Assembly (NCBI RefSeq): GCF_002095475.1
Contig: NZ_MLFR01000001.1
Coordinates: 434,001-498,000 of the forward strand
Reading direction: 5' to 3'
Length of the DNA stretch: 64,000 nt
Source of the DNA: Pantoea rwandensis
GTDB lineage: Bacteria; Pseudomonadota; Gammaproteobacteria; Enterobacterales; Enterobacteriaceae
The notes beneath the pieces are model-generated. The model did no database searches. It was given only the letters and a program-made list of their open reading frames with translations, and had not been told where the DNA came from. The translations under genes were made by a program, and so were the position numbers. Shown piece after piece: positions 26,175 through 34,527 of this stretch. Position 1 is the stretch's first letter. Every line of letters starts with the position of its first letter.

Positions 26175-26258
26175 ATGTCTTGGTTCATTACGTTGACCAC
26201 AGAGACCACCACCACCGCATTCGGCGGCGGCGTGGATGCATCTGTAGCGAAAACGTAA
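26175..26258 (+). CDS. Possible 27-residue Thr-rich leader ORF
   Basis: ATG to TAA with a run of six Thr in eight residues (LTTETTTT) followed by AFGGG. Upstream there is no good ribosome site, which is the main doubt. It ends 16 bp before a 7-bp GC stem-loop and 76 bp before the isochorismatase-type gene. The Thr run is reminiscent of attenuator peptides such as ThrL, but no T-run follows the hairpin. I do not recognise it. Confidence 0.25.
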   Translation: MSWFITLTTETTTTAFGGGVDASVAKT

Positions 26259-26274
26259 GCGTACAGAATCCTCA

Positions 26275-26296
26275 CCCCGTCAGCCAATGGACGGGG
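26275..26296 (+). promoter_or_regulatory. Stem-loop in the leader of the cysteine hydrolase gene
   Basis: CCCCGTC/GACGGGG, loop of 8, between the small ORF and the ribosome site. No T-run follows, so it is more likely a regulatory or stabilising structure than a terminator. Confidence 0.45.
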
Positions 26297-26334
26297 ATTG
26301 TCTCCGTTCATCACCCAGTGAAAGGAGACACACC

Positions 26335-26871
26335 ATGCCATCCTCAAGTAAAAAAGCGCTATTGATTGTCGATATGCAGCACGGCTTGTTTTTTGCGCCG
26401 CAGCAGCCTTTTGCCGCTGAAGCTCTGCTCAACAATATCAACAGGTTAATTGCCCGGGCACGCGACGCAAAAGCCCCGGTCTTTGCAGCCCGCCATACCG
26501 GGCCTGAGGGATCGCCTCTTGCGGAGAGCAGTCCGCTTACACAGCTTATTCCACAGTTGGCGATAGATGCCGAGTCGGATGGCGTGTTTGTGAAGCGCTA
26601 CCCCAACTGTTTCCGTGGCACGACGCTATTGGCTTCGCTACAACTCGCCGGAATTGAAGAGTTGGTGATTTGTGGCATGAAAACAGAATATTGCGTGGAT
26701 ACGACTTGTCGGGCAGCGGCGGATTTAGGCTTGCGCGTGGTATTAATCAGCGATGCACATAGCACGACAGACAACGGGCTAATCAGCGCATCCCAAATCA
26801 TTGCCCATCACAACCAAACGCTCTCGGGTCCGTTTGTCCAACTGGCGGCAACGGCTGACGCTCTATTTTGA
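26335..26871 (+). CDS. Isochorismatase-family cysteine hydrolase
   Basis: 178-residue alpha/beta hydrolase of the isochorismatase-like family. Catalytic Asp is in LLIVDMQHG (Asp13), Lys in FVKRYPNCF and nucleophile Cys in MKTEYCVDTTC. With these three it should hydrolyse an amide or related bond (nicotinamidase/ureidoacrylate/YcaC-like range); substrate unknown. ATG 26335 follows AAAGGAG at 8 bases; a longer frame upstream overlaps the leader hairpin and is rejected. Confidence 0.85.
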   Translation: MPSSSKKALLIVDMQHGLFFAPQQPFAAEALLNNINRLIARARDAKAPVFAARHTGPEGSPLAESSPLTQLIPQLAIDAESDGVFVKRYPNCFRGTTLLASLQLAGIEELVICGMKTEYCVDTTCRAAADLGLRVVLISDAHSTTDNGLISASQIIAHHNQTLSGPFVQLAATADALF

Positions 26872-26904
26872 ATGTTCGGGCGCGGTCAATACCGCGCCTT
26901 CGCC

Positions 26905-28332
26905 TCAGTATCGCGCGCGCCCGCTGAATCTAGCACCTAGCACAATACTTTGATTAACCTGGGTGTTGGATTCTCCCTCCTCATTCATCAAGTGCGAGAT
27001 AAATCGATCTGCCCACCAATGGCAATCATACAGATGGATGTTTTTCATTAGCCGCGCATGTCGGTTTTGTCGTTCTCTGAGCGGCAATTTCAGGGCGGTA
27101 TGGATCGCATCGGCAATGGCATCCGGATCGTAGGGGTTAACGATCAGTGCGCCGTCCATATGCTCGGCGGCACCCGCAAATTGTGAAAGGATCAACACGC
27201 CCGGATTCGCAGGATCTTGCAGTGCGGCGTACATTTTTGCCATCAGACTCATCCCTGCCATGAGCGGCGTCACCAACGCCACACGCGACGCACGGTACAC
27301 CCCAGCTAACTCTTCGCGGCTGTAGTGATGGTTAAGATAGCTAACGGGATACCAGTTGAGCATCCCGTGTACGCCATTGACTTCCCCGCAGATGTTTTCA
27401 AGATCGTGGCTGATCTCCTGCTGACGGTGCGCATGGCCGCTGGCAGATGAAGCCAACTGCAACAGCATGACGTTACCCGCATAGTGATTGTGTTGACGTA
27501 ACAACACTTCGATAGCACTGATGCGATAAGGCAAGCCAGCGCTGTCATCAAGATGGCCGCCGCTGAGAAGGGTATTTTCCGGTAGCCGTTCGCGACACTG
27601 CTGCTCCATAAACTGGCAGCTGTTGCTTTCCTGCAGTGCCAGTACATCATCCAAATCAATGCCAACCGGGAAGACACCTGTCGAGATCAGGCGACCATGA
27701 ATGCGGAACAGGGTTTTGCCCATACGTTCTGCGCGGAATTCGCTTTCAACCCACAACAGAAAGTTATTCATATCCTGCGCGGTTTGAAATCCCAGCACAT
27801 CGCAGCACAACAACGATTCCACCAGCCAGCGCCAGTCGGGGATCGCTTCAAACATCTGCCCCGACGGAAACGGTTGGTGGAAAAACAGGCCAATGCGCTG
27901 GGTTAACCCGGCATCGCGCAGCATTTTTGCCACGGGGATAAAATGGTAATCCTGAATCCAGATCGCATCATCAGGCATCGCGTATTCCGCGATAGCACGT
28001 GCATACTCCTCATTGAGCTGGCGAAAGCTGTGCATACTCTGTGGCGTGAAATGCGCGAGGTCGGGCCGTTGATGGAATACTGGCCATAATCCCTGATGGA
28101 TATAACCGCGATACCCCTCCTCCAATTCACTACAGGTTAATGGGAAGCTGAGAGTGTCGTAATCGTTGCCATGTCGGAATGCCAGATCACGTGTGATTTC
28201 CGAATTCGGCGGTGCTTTTTTACCGTCCCAACTGATCCACAATCCTCCGCGCCGCGTCAGGATGCGATCGTAAATAGAGGCGAGCGTCGATAATTGATGC
28301 TGATTGTGTGATACGAGAATGAGGCCGCTCAT
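26905..28332 (-). CDS. OtsA-like protein with replaced catalytic residues
   Basis: 475 residues, full OtsA length and collinear with trehalose-6-phosphate synthase (GT20): GGLW near 29, WIQDYHFIP near 125, FFHQPFP near 151, QDPANPGVLILSQFAGAA near 372 and ALIVNPYD near 395. But residues that bind donor phosphate and glucose-6-phosphate in E. coli OtsA, as I recall them, are changed: Arg9 to Asn10, Arg262 to His260, Lys267 to Ala265, Arg300 to Ser298, Asp361 to Ala359, Glu369 to Met367. Tyr76, Asp130 and His154 equivalents remain. No otsB adjoins. Probably a non-catalytic paralogue, possibly regulatory. Confidence 0.8.
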   Translation of the reverse strand: MSGLILVSHNQHQLSTLASIYDRILTRRGGLWISWDGKKAPPNSEITRDLAFRHGNDYDTLSFPLTCSELEEGYRGYIHQGLWPVFHQRPDLAHFTPQSMHSFRQLNEEYARAIAEYAMPDDAIWIQDYHFIPVAKMLRDAGLTQRIGLFFHQPFPSGQMFEAIPDWRWLVESLLCCDVLGFQTAQDMNNFLLWVESEFRAERMGKTLFRIHGRLISTGVFPVGIDLDDVLALQESNSCQFMEQQCRERLPENTLLSGGHLDDSAGLPYRISAIEVLLRQHNHYAGNVMLLQLASSASGHAHRQQEISHDLENICGEVNGVHGMLNWYPVSYLNHHYSREELAGVYRASRVALVTPLMAGMSLMAKMYAALQDPANPGVLILSQFAGAAEHMDGALIVNPYDPDAIADAIHTALKLPLRERQNRHARLMKNIHLYDCHWWADRFISHLMNEEGESNTQVNQSIVLGARFSGRARY

Positions 28333-28444
28333 GCTTTCTCCTGATTATGCCTTGGCATCCGGCGATGCTCTGATTTAACCGCTCGCCATATAAAAAAGGC
28401 GTAAAGAAAACGGGAACAGGCATAAAAAATCAGGAAAAATCAGA

Positions 28445-28795
28445 CTACATCAACTGTATGCCAAAGCGCTTTAGCAACGTTGCCCACAGGACGAAAAGCA
28501 CGATCGTTAACAGGCAACTCGCCACCAGCGTGGGCCAAAATCCCCAGCGCTGATAGAGAAATGGGAAGGCGACAAACATAGGCAGAGTCGGTACCACGTA
28601 CCAGAAGGTATACCAGGCGTGGCTGGCGATCTTTGCCTGACTCTGGCCTTCCAGCTTCATCCAGATCAGGACCAATACCGTCACTAATGGCAGCGCAGCA
28701 ATCAATCCTCCGAGACGGTCACTGCGTTTCGCAACTTCAGAGATCAGCACCACCATGCCCGCCGTGATGGCGTATTTTACGATGAGCCACAGCAT
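28445..28795 (-). CDS. DUF3147 inner membrane protein
   Basis: 116 residues with four predicted membrane helices, conserved ALPLVTVLVLIW and WYTFWYVVPTLPMF stretches typical of DUF3147. Function not established. It starts 9 bp downstream of the RcnR/FrmR-type repressor gene on the same strand, so the two form an operon. That suggests a role in metal or aldehyde stress, but no known metal-transport motif is visible. Confidence 0.8.
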   Translation of the reverse strand: MLWLIVKYAITAGMVVLISEVAKRSDRLGGLIAALPLVTVLVLIWMKLEGQSQAKIASHAWYTFWYVVPTLPMFVAFPFLYQRWGFWPTLVASCLLTIVLFVLWATLLKRFGIQLM

Positions 28796-28804
28796 GGTTT
28801 GCTC

Positions 28805-29080
28805 CTACTTCAGATATGAACGAATAACGCTGACAATCTCTTCCAAATCCTGACTGCGCTCCGCTTCGGTGGCCGAATCATTCATCAGGTGCTCTTTGAT
28901 ATGCCCCTCCAGCAGTTCTGCCATCAGGCCATTGACTGCCCCGCGGACCGCAGCTACCTGCTGCAACACTTTTAGGCATTCCTCACCTGATTCCAATGCG
29001 GTCTCTAGCGAAGCTGCCTGCCCTTTGATACGGCGTACGCGGGTTAACAGGCTTTTCTGATTTTTGAGTGTATGGCCCAT
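28805..29080 (-). CDS. RcnR/FrmR (CsoR)-family metal-sensing repressor
   Basis: 91-residue all-helical repressor. His3, Cys35, His60 and His64 are all present, the four-ligand set of the Ni/Co sensor RcnR; FrmR, the formaldehyde sensor, has Glu at 64. The helix-1 part (LLTRVRRIKGQ) is more FrmR-like. Start ATG 29080 is the family start, with GGAG before it; the frame upstream is not conserved. A TACT-GGGG-AGTA operator lies 26 bp upstream. The downstream DUF3147 gene is the likely target along with autoregulation. Confidence 0.85.
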   Translation of the reverse strand: MGHTLKNQKSLLTRVRRIKGQAASLETALESGEECLKVLQQVAAVRGAVNGLMAELLEGHIKEHLMNDSATEAERSQDLEEIVSVIRSYLK

Positions 29081-29106
29081 TTTCGGCTCCTGTTGATCTC
29101 GATGTA

Positions 29107-29121
29107 TACTGGGGTATAGTA
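29107..29121. promoter_or_regulatory. RcnR/CsoR-type operator
   Basis: TACTGGGGTATAGTA: inverted TACT/AGTA around a G-tract, the layout known for RcnR and related CsoR-family repressors. It lies within an AT-rich, probably -10, region upstream of the repressor gene. Confidence 0.65.
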
Positions 29122-29254
29122 TATTTTCTTTGAGTTTTTTGATTTTACGGCACTGCAATGCCGCTTTCAACTTATCACGACACGAGATGCACATCATGAA
29201 TGATATTGCAGCCTTAACCGGCTGCAGCGGCCACACTGCTGAGGAATGATCCCC

Positions 29255-29431
29255 ATGTCTGTAAAATCACCCTGTACTGATGTCTGTATTTTTGAAGGAA
29301 AAAATGGCTGGTGTCGTGCCTGCGGCCGCACGCGTAAAGAGGCTCAGGAGTGGCGGAAAATGTCACCTTATCACCGTAAGGCGATTGAGCGCGCATTGAA
29401 AGATCGCGTTGCGACGTTGCAAATAAAATAG
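29255..29431 (+). CDS. DUF1289 (YdhL-type) small Cys-rich protein
   Basis: 58 residues with the DUF1289 pattern PCTDVCIF...GWCRACGRTR..E...W, i.e. four conserved Cys that may bind a metal or Fe-S cluster. ATG 29255 is preceded by GAGGA at 10 bases; ATG 29246 would be too close to it. A 17-codon open frame (29196-29249) ends just before, perhaps coupled. The gene converges with the LysR gene with no gap. Confidence 0.82.
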   Translation: MSVKSPCTDVCIFEGKNGWCRACGRTRKEAQEWRKMSPYHRKAIERALKDRVATLQIK

Positions 29432-30304
29432 TTAGACGTTTCGTTCAATCATGCGCACCAACTTATTCACTGCGGGAGTTCGTTCGCGTTTACGATATAA
29501 GAACCATATGGATGAAGGAATAACAGCACCGGGTATTTCGCGATAAGTAATACCCGGTAATTTTAATTGATTCATCAGGATAGCCGGTATTACCGCAACA
29601 CCATTACCTAATGCGACATTTGCCAGCACTTCATTTAAACTGCCAGCCGACCAGCTGCGGCTAAGAATAAAACCACCACGTTGGGCAAAGGTAATGGTGC
29701 CAGAAACTTGTTCGGGCAAAATAAAGGTTTCCCCTTTAAGTTGCGCAGGTTCGATGGGTTGTTCTTGCACAACCAGCGGGTGGCTTTCAGGCAGTGCCAG
29801 CGCGAAGTGATCTTGTTCGACCTCAATGTATCCGACATCGGCAGGCAACGGCACAGGACCGCGCACGAAGGCAACATCAATTGTGCGCTCGCTGACCTGG
29901 GTGGCCAGTGTATCCATGGCTGATTCACGTGCATTGATTGAGATATCCGGCGCGCCTGCGCTGAAGCACGTCAATAAACGCGTTAAAACACCTGACAACA
30001 GCGCTGATGCAACATAGCCCACGCGGATATAGCCGCGTTCGCCGCGTGCGGCACTACGCACTCGGGCTTTGGCCTGTTCCGCATGTTGTAGCGTTTCCCG
30101 CGCCTCCAGTTGGAAAATTTCGCCAATCTGCGTCAACTCGACTTTACGTTGAGTACGGTAAAATAACGGCGCACCTAACTCTTCTTCCAATTGATTAATC
30201 TGCACTGACAGCGTCGGAGTGGATATATTGAGATTCTCTGCCGCCACACCATAATGCAGCGTTTTTGCCAGTTCCAGAAAATAGCGTAGATGGCGCAATT
30301 CCAC
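29432..30304 (-). CDS. LysR-family transcriptional regulator
   Basis: 290 residues: LysR helix-turn-helix (MELRHLRYFLELAKTLHYG, LSVQINQLEEELG, YRTQRKVELTQIG) and the usual effector domain (about 90-290). This N-terminus is that of the CbbR/BenM-like subgroup. It is divergent from the DHA2 exporter gene with about 180 bp between, so that exporter is the expected target. Confidence 0.87.
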   Translation of the reverse strand: MELRHLRYFLELAKTLHYGVAAENLNISTPTLSVQINQLEEELGAPLFYRTQRKVELTQIGEIFQLEARETLQHAEQAKARVRSAARGERGYIRVGYVASALLSGVLTRLLTCFSAGAPDISINARESAMDTLATQVSERTIDVAFVRGPVPLPADVGYIEVEQDHFALALPESHPLVVQEQPIEPAQLKGETFILPEQVSGTITFAQRGGFILSRSWSAGSLNEVLANVALGNGVAVIPAILMNQLKLPGITYREIPGAVIPSSIWFLYRKRERTPAVNKLVRMIERNV

Positions 30305-30482
30305 GTTTTAACTCCTACTTGTCTCGGGTGATGAACATATCGATCATTACCTGAAACCAAAACTCCAGCAATATAAATGTTGTTAGGTTTTGCCTAACAA
30401 TAACTCCAGTGCTGTTTATTGAATGACTGCATTGATGGATTCAAGCTGTAGTGCATTCACTACCTTGCTCGCTGGAGAAGAG

Positions 30483-32024
30483 ATGTCCACTGCTACAATC
30501 ACACTCGACCACCGCCGTCTGAATCGTGTTTTACTCGTCGCCTCAACCGGGTGCGCATTGACGGTGATCGACACCAATATCGTCGGCGTCATGTTACCTA
30601 CCATCGCTAAAGGTCTGCATGCTTCTTTTGCAGACATGGAATGGGTCATCGGCGCTTACGTGCTGAGCTTTTCTTCACTTCTTTTGCCGGCAGGGTCGCT
30701 GGCAGACAAATTTGGCCGACGCCGACTCTTTCTCGGCGGCATTTTACTTTTTGCGCTGGCCTCACTCGCCTGTGGCATGGCGACCAGCGTTTTAGCACTC
30801 AATATTGCTCGTGCGGTTCAAGGTATTGGCTCCGCATTGCTGCTGGCGCCAGCGCTGGCAATTATCGCACACAGCTTTCGTGATAGTGATGCACGTAACC
30901 GCGCATGGGCGATTTGGGGCGGTGTGATGGGGTTGACCATGGTGCTGGCACCGTTGGCTGGCGGCATGATCAGTACGTTGCTCGGCTGGCGCTGGACATT
31001 TTTCATCAACATTCCCATTTGTGCCCTACTGATGTTGGCCGTCACACGCCACATTGAGGAATCCAAACATGAACACGCGGGTAAACTCGATTTACCTGGC
31101 ATCGTGCTGTTTATAGCAAGCATGTTCTGTTTAACCTGGGCGTTAATATTAGCGCCGCAGCACGGCTGGTTGAGCCGTGAGGTGGTGGGCAGATTGTGTC
31201 TCGGCGCGTTATGGTTTGGCCTGTTTATTCGCGTGGAAAGTGGCAAAAGCAGGCCGATGCTGAATCTGCAACTGTTCCGCTCGTTCCCCTTTATTGGGAC
31301 GGTATTGGCGATGTTTGCTTACGCTGCCACCGCGCAAGTCATGACCTCATTGCTGCCGCTGTTATTACAGAATGTTGAGGGAATGACGCCGTTAATGGCC
31401 GGAGCAGGCATGCTGCCTTTCGCTTTGGCAATGCTGGTGTTTCCTGTTATGGCGCGCTGGCTCGGCAAACGCCTGCATGCCGCAACTTTGCTGGCTCTTG
31501 GCCTGGCCACTGTTTCCTTTGGCAACATGGTGATTGCGACTGCCGTGTTCCACCACCAACTGCTGCTGAGCCTGGCGGGAATGGCCATACTCGGCAGCGG
31601 CGGTGGGCTGCTCAATGGTGAAACCCAAAAGGCGATTATGGCAACGGTGCCTCCGCAACAGGCAGGAATGGCATCCGGCATCAGCACCACAGCCCGTTTT
31701 TCCGGCATTTTATTAGGATTTGCCACGCTGGGTGCGATTCTGGCGGCCAGCACACAGTGGCATTTACAATCAGCAATGCTACACGCGCAGTTGCCCCTTC
31801 AACCCGGTTTTAGCACACAGGTTATCGCCGGTGATTTCAGCCATGCATTTGCAATGTATGACGCCGCTCATCAGGCCTCGTTACAGCCACTCGTCATCAC
31901 CAGTTACGCCGATGGGTTTGCCAGCATGTTGCTGTGCGCTGCCGCATTTGCCCTGTTTTCTGCCATCGTCGTGCTTTATTCGGCGCGTAATACGCGTCAG
32001 CCAACGACGCTACCCCAGCGTTGA
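30483..32024 (+). CDS. MFS exporter, DHA2 (EmrB/QacA-type, 14 helices)
   Basis: 513 residues with 14 predicted membrane helices. Motif A-like GSLADKFGRRRLFL is after helix 2 and the helix-5 motif region GGVMGLTMVLAPLAGG is present. ATG 30483 follows GGAGAAGAG; the frame opens 60 bases earlier but with no ribosome site. The family exports drugs, dyes and bile-like compounds; no membrane-fusion partner is adjacent, so it probably works alone. Expected control by the divergent LysR. Confidence 0.85.
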   Translation: MSTATITLDHRRLNRVLLVASTGCALTVIDTNIVGVMLPTIAKGLHASFADMEWVIGAYVLSFSSLLLPAGSLADKFGRRRLFLGGILLFALASLACGMATSVLALNIARAVQGIGSALLLAPALAIIAHSFRDSDARNRAWAIWGGVMGLTMVLAPLAGGMISTLLGWRWTFFINIPICALLMLAVTRHIEESKHEHAGKLDLPGIVLFIASMFCLTWALILAPQHGWLSREVVGRLCLGALWFGLFIRVESGKSRPMLNLQLFRSFPFIGTVLAMFAYAATAQVMTSLLPLLLQNVEGMTPLMAGAGMLPFALAMLVFPVMARWLGKRLHAATLLALGLATVSFGNMVIATAVFHHQLLLSLAGMAILGSGGGLLNGETQKAIMATVPPQQAGMASGISTTARFSGILLGFATLGAILAASTQWHLQSAMLHAQLPLQPGFSTQVIAGDFSHAFAMYDAAHQASLQPLVITSYADGFASMLLCAAAFALFSAIVVLYSARNTRQPTTLPQR

Positions 32025-32081
32025 TTTTTACGCGTGGGATCGACTGTCGCACGCACAACCCGTCCTTGTTGAGGAACAATA

Positions 32082-32624
32082 ATGAAGAAGTTAATCACCG
32101 TACTCTGCTTAAGCAGCCTGCCACTGTTTGCCCATGCGGCGACGTTTTCGCTTAAGTCGGCAGACTTTGCCGACAACGGCGTGATGAAGAAAGCATTGGG
32201 TGGCAATGATAAGAACAACCTCGCCTGCAGCGGCGAAAACCTTTCACCCGCACTCAGTTGGGCCAATCCGCCCGTGGGCACCCAGAGTTATGTGCTACTG
32301 CTGACCGATCCGGCTGGCGCCAAAGGCTTGGGTGTGACGCATATGCTGGCATACAACATTGATGCGACGCGTAATAAATTCCAACAGGGTGAGTTAAGCA
32401 AAGGGGGAGATTTTAGCTATGGCACCAACACGCCCGGCACGCAAAACTATTATGGCCCTTGTCCACCCGCGGGCGCGGGCTATCACCACTACAACTTTGT
32501 GCTGGTGGCGACCGACCTTGCGAAAGGTAGTTTACCCGCAGGACTCAGTCACACTGAGTTAGTCGCAAAATTGAAAGGCCATGCGCTAGGTTCTGCAAGC
32601 CTGGTCGGGCGTCTAGGGAATTGA
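32082..32624 (+). CDS. Periplasmic PEBP (YbhB/YbcL) family protein
   Basis: 180 residues with a signal peptide (about 1-19, ending AHA) and one phosphatidylethanolamine-binding-like domain: NLSPALSW near 50, LTDPAG near 70, GVTHMLAYNI near 88 and YYGPCPPAG.GYHHYNF near 124. Bacterial members bind small phospho- or anionic ligands; function unclear. It follows the DHA2 exporter by 57 bp and may share its transcript. Ribosome site GAGGA. Confidence 0.85.
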   Translation: MKKLITVLCLSSLPLFAHAATFSLKSADFADNGVMKKALGGNDKNNLACSGENLSPALSWANPPVGTQSYVLLLTDPAGAKGLGVTHMLAYNIDATRNKFQQGELSKGGDFSYGTNTPGTQNYYGPCPPAGAGYHHYNFVLVATDLAKGSLPAGLSHTELVAKLKGHALGSASLVGRLGN

Positions 32625-32631
32625 TTGCAGC

Positions 32632-32652
32632 GGGTCGCCAGGCAGGCGACCC
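32632..32652. terminator. Bidirectional hairpin
   Basis: GGGTCGCC/GGCGACCC, loop of 5, between the convergent PEBP and LacI-like genes. No strong T-run on either side. Confidence 0.6.
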
Positions 32653-32659
32653 AATAACA

Positions 32660-33523
32660 TTAGTGTCGAATCGCACAACCACACTGCGACATTTCACCCG
32701 GCACATATTTACCGTGATGGGAGTGGCGCACCTGCAACTCACCTTGCTGCCAAGCGTTGCCTGTATCAACTCGGTTTTCCAGTAAGCGATTCAGTGCTTC
32801 ATTAACCAGCAAGTCACGACGCTGCGCCCAACTGGTCAAGTGCCAGGTTGAAGCACGCGCTTCATCCACATCGTCAAAGCCTACGACCGCCACGTGTGCG
32901 CCTTGGCCAAAATCACGCACTGCCTGCAATGCGCCAAAGGCCAGCACATCGCTTTCGCAGAACAGTGCATTAATGCGCTCCGCTGCACGCGTTTTCTTCA
33001 GGTAGGTCATCATGGCCTGATAAGCCAATTCGCGATCGTTAGCCCCTGCCACCAGCTGAATGTTCAGAGTTTTGTGTTCTGCCTCAAGACTGGAAACCAG
33101 ACCTGTCATTTGACGCGTGGGATCGGCATGTTCCTGGCTGTGCATAAAGCCAAAGCGTTGATGTCCTTGAGACAGTAGCAATGACCCCATCTCAGCCCCC
33201 GCATCAAAACCATCAGCAATGACAACCTCAGCACCTGCTTCACGGCTTTGGGTTAAATGCACCGTTGCCACGTCAGGCAATAGTTTTGCTGCGGTATGCA
33301 ATTCATCCTCAAAAAGGGATGTCAGAAACACCAACCCCGCCAGCGGCAAAGATGCGGCATTCTGCAACATACGTTGATAGTTTTCTGCTGAATCGACATT
33401 CAGCAACAGCGTCACTAAACCACGCGCGTTTAGCTGGCGCGTCATTTCATTCAGCATCGTGACGGTGTTTGGGTTGGTGAATTCATCGCTGACGATACCG
33501 ATGATATTGGGATTAACGGCCAT
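32660..33523 (-). CDS. LacI-type ligand-binding domain protein lacking the HTH
   Basis: 287 residues that begin directly with the effector domain of LacI/GalR proteins (IIGIVSDEFTNPNTVTMLNEM) and continue to its end (VAVVGFDDVDEA near 225). The roughly 60-residue DNA-binding helix-turn-helix and hinge of normal family members is absent, and the 117 bp upstream do not encode one in any frame. ATG 33523 has AGGAG at 9 bases. No signal peptide, so it is cytoplasmic. The C-terminus is Cys/His-rich (SQCGCAIRH). It may bind a sugar and act by contact with another protein. Confidence 0.78.
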   Translation of the reverse strand: MAVNPNIIGIVSDEFTNPNTVTMLNEMTRQLNARGLVTLLLNVDSAENYQRMLQNAASLPLAGLVFLTSLFEDELHTAAKLLPDVATVHLTQSREAGAEVVIADGFDAGAEMGSLLLSQGHQRFGFMHSQEHADPTRQMTGLVSSLEAEHKTLNIQLVAGANDRELAYQAMMTYLKKTRAAERINALFCESDVLAFGALQAVRDFGQGAHVAVVGFDDVDEARASTWHLTSWAQRRDLLVNEALNRLLENRVDTGNAWQQGELQVRHSHHGKYVPGEMSQCGCAIRH

Positions 33524-33566
33524 GAAAGAGCTCTCCTGCAACTTAGCGTGCGGTCATTATTTTGTA

Positions 33567-33592
33567 GGTAACGTAAGACACTTCACGTTACC
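33567..33592. promoter_or_regulatory. Inverted repeat upstream of the LacI-like gene
   Basis: GGTAACGT and ACGTTACC, 10 bp apart, 44 bp upstream of the start. Suggests an operator of an unknown regulator, or a stem-loop at the end of the upstream lysE-type transcript. Confidence 0.45.
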
Positions 33593-33642
33593 CGATTAAA
33601 TCGCTATCGCCAATCATCAGACTTGCTGTCTCTTCTGCATTT

Positions 33643-34284
33643 TTAACGTCGGGTCAGGGCCAGGCGAATCCCCAAGCCAATGAATGTCATACCGACGATA
33701 CGATCTAACAGCTTTTGCAGCGTAATGTTGCGCGATACCGCACTCGCAGCACCGCCCGCCAGCAGGGCAAATGTCACATCAGTGATCAACCCAATCACTG
33801 CATAGGTCAGTCCCAACAGCAGGAAGGAACTCGCATGATAGTTACCATCTACCACCACGAATTGTGGGAAGAAAGAAATGAAAAACAATAATACTTTGGG
33901 GTTAGTAATGGAGGTAATAAAACCTCGTAGTAAGAGATTACGCGTATTGGTGCGCGGAGCCGCAATTTGCTCCTCATTACACCGAGATTTAACGACAAAG
34001 GTTTCCCACACCATCTTACTGCCCAAATAAATAAGATATGCAGCACCGATATATTTAATGACTGTAAATAACATCGGCGAAGCGGTAATTAATGCCGTTA
34101 AGCCTATTGCACTAGCCAACGCATGGGTACAACTGCCAAGCGCCACACCCGTTGCTGATATCACCCCGCTACGACGGCCATTGGCCATGCTTTGGCCAAC
34201 AACATATGCGAGGTCCGGACCCGGTGTGATGCATAAGAGAAATACAGACGCGAGGAAAAGAGGGAAATGAATAATATCCAGCAT
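33643..34284 (-). CDS. LysE/RhtB-family amino acid exporter
   Basis: 213 residues with six predicted helices and the family signature FLLCITPGPDLAYVVGQSMANGRRSG shortened to its key part TPGPDLAYV near residue 21. Members export Thr, homoserine, Leu, Lys or related compounds; which one cannot be read from sequence. Starts with ATG after AGGAG. Upstream 243-bp gap separates it from the divergent VOC gene. Confidence 0.85.
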   Translation of the reverse strand: MLDIIHFPLFLASVFLLCITPGPDLAYVVGQSMANGRRSGVISATGVALGSCTHALASAIGLTALITASPMLFTVIKYIGAAYLIYLGSKMVWETFVVKSRCNEEQIAAPRTNTRNLLLRGFITSITNPKVLLFFISFFPQFVVVDGNYHASSFLLLGLTYAVIGLITDVTFALLAGGAASAVSRNITLQKLLDRIVGMTFIGLGIRLALTRR

Positions 34285-34527
34285 ATTAACTCCTTGTCGA
34301 TATGAGATGCGCTGACAACATGAAACTTTAAGTCATCAACTCGTTTTCAATAAGTAACACAAAGTTCGACGTAAATCTCGCCCCGCACCTCATTCCTCCT
34401 GCATGAATGATACAACTCACACTCTCTATGGCTCTTTCTGGCATTAGCACGTATTGCGCCATCACGCGTTTGGGTCAGCTAGAGTCAAAGCAGCAGGAAA
34501 TACATTTAACAGCCAAGGAGTTTATTT

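Larger units (their letters stand above)
25961..26334. other. 374-bp leader region before the cysteine hydrolase gene
   Basis: Contains a GC hairpin near 25965-25979 after ymgA, a tRNA-free AT-rich part, a 27-codon open frame (26175-26258) and a stem-loop (26275-26296) before the ribosome site GGAGAC of the next gene. Long leader with small ORF and hairpin suggests regulation after transcription start. Confidence 0.4.

Noticed and set aside
29196..29249. 17-codon open frame before the DUF1289 gene
   Set aside because: No good ribosome site and no recognisable peptide; it may be chance. Not listed as a gene.
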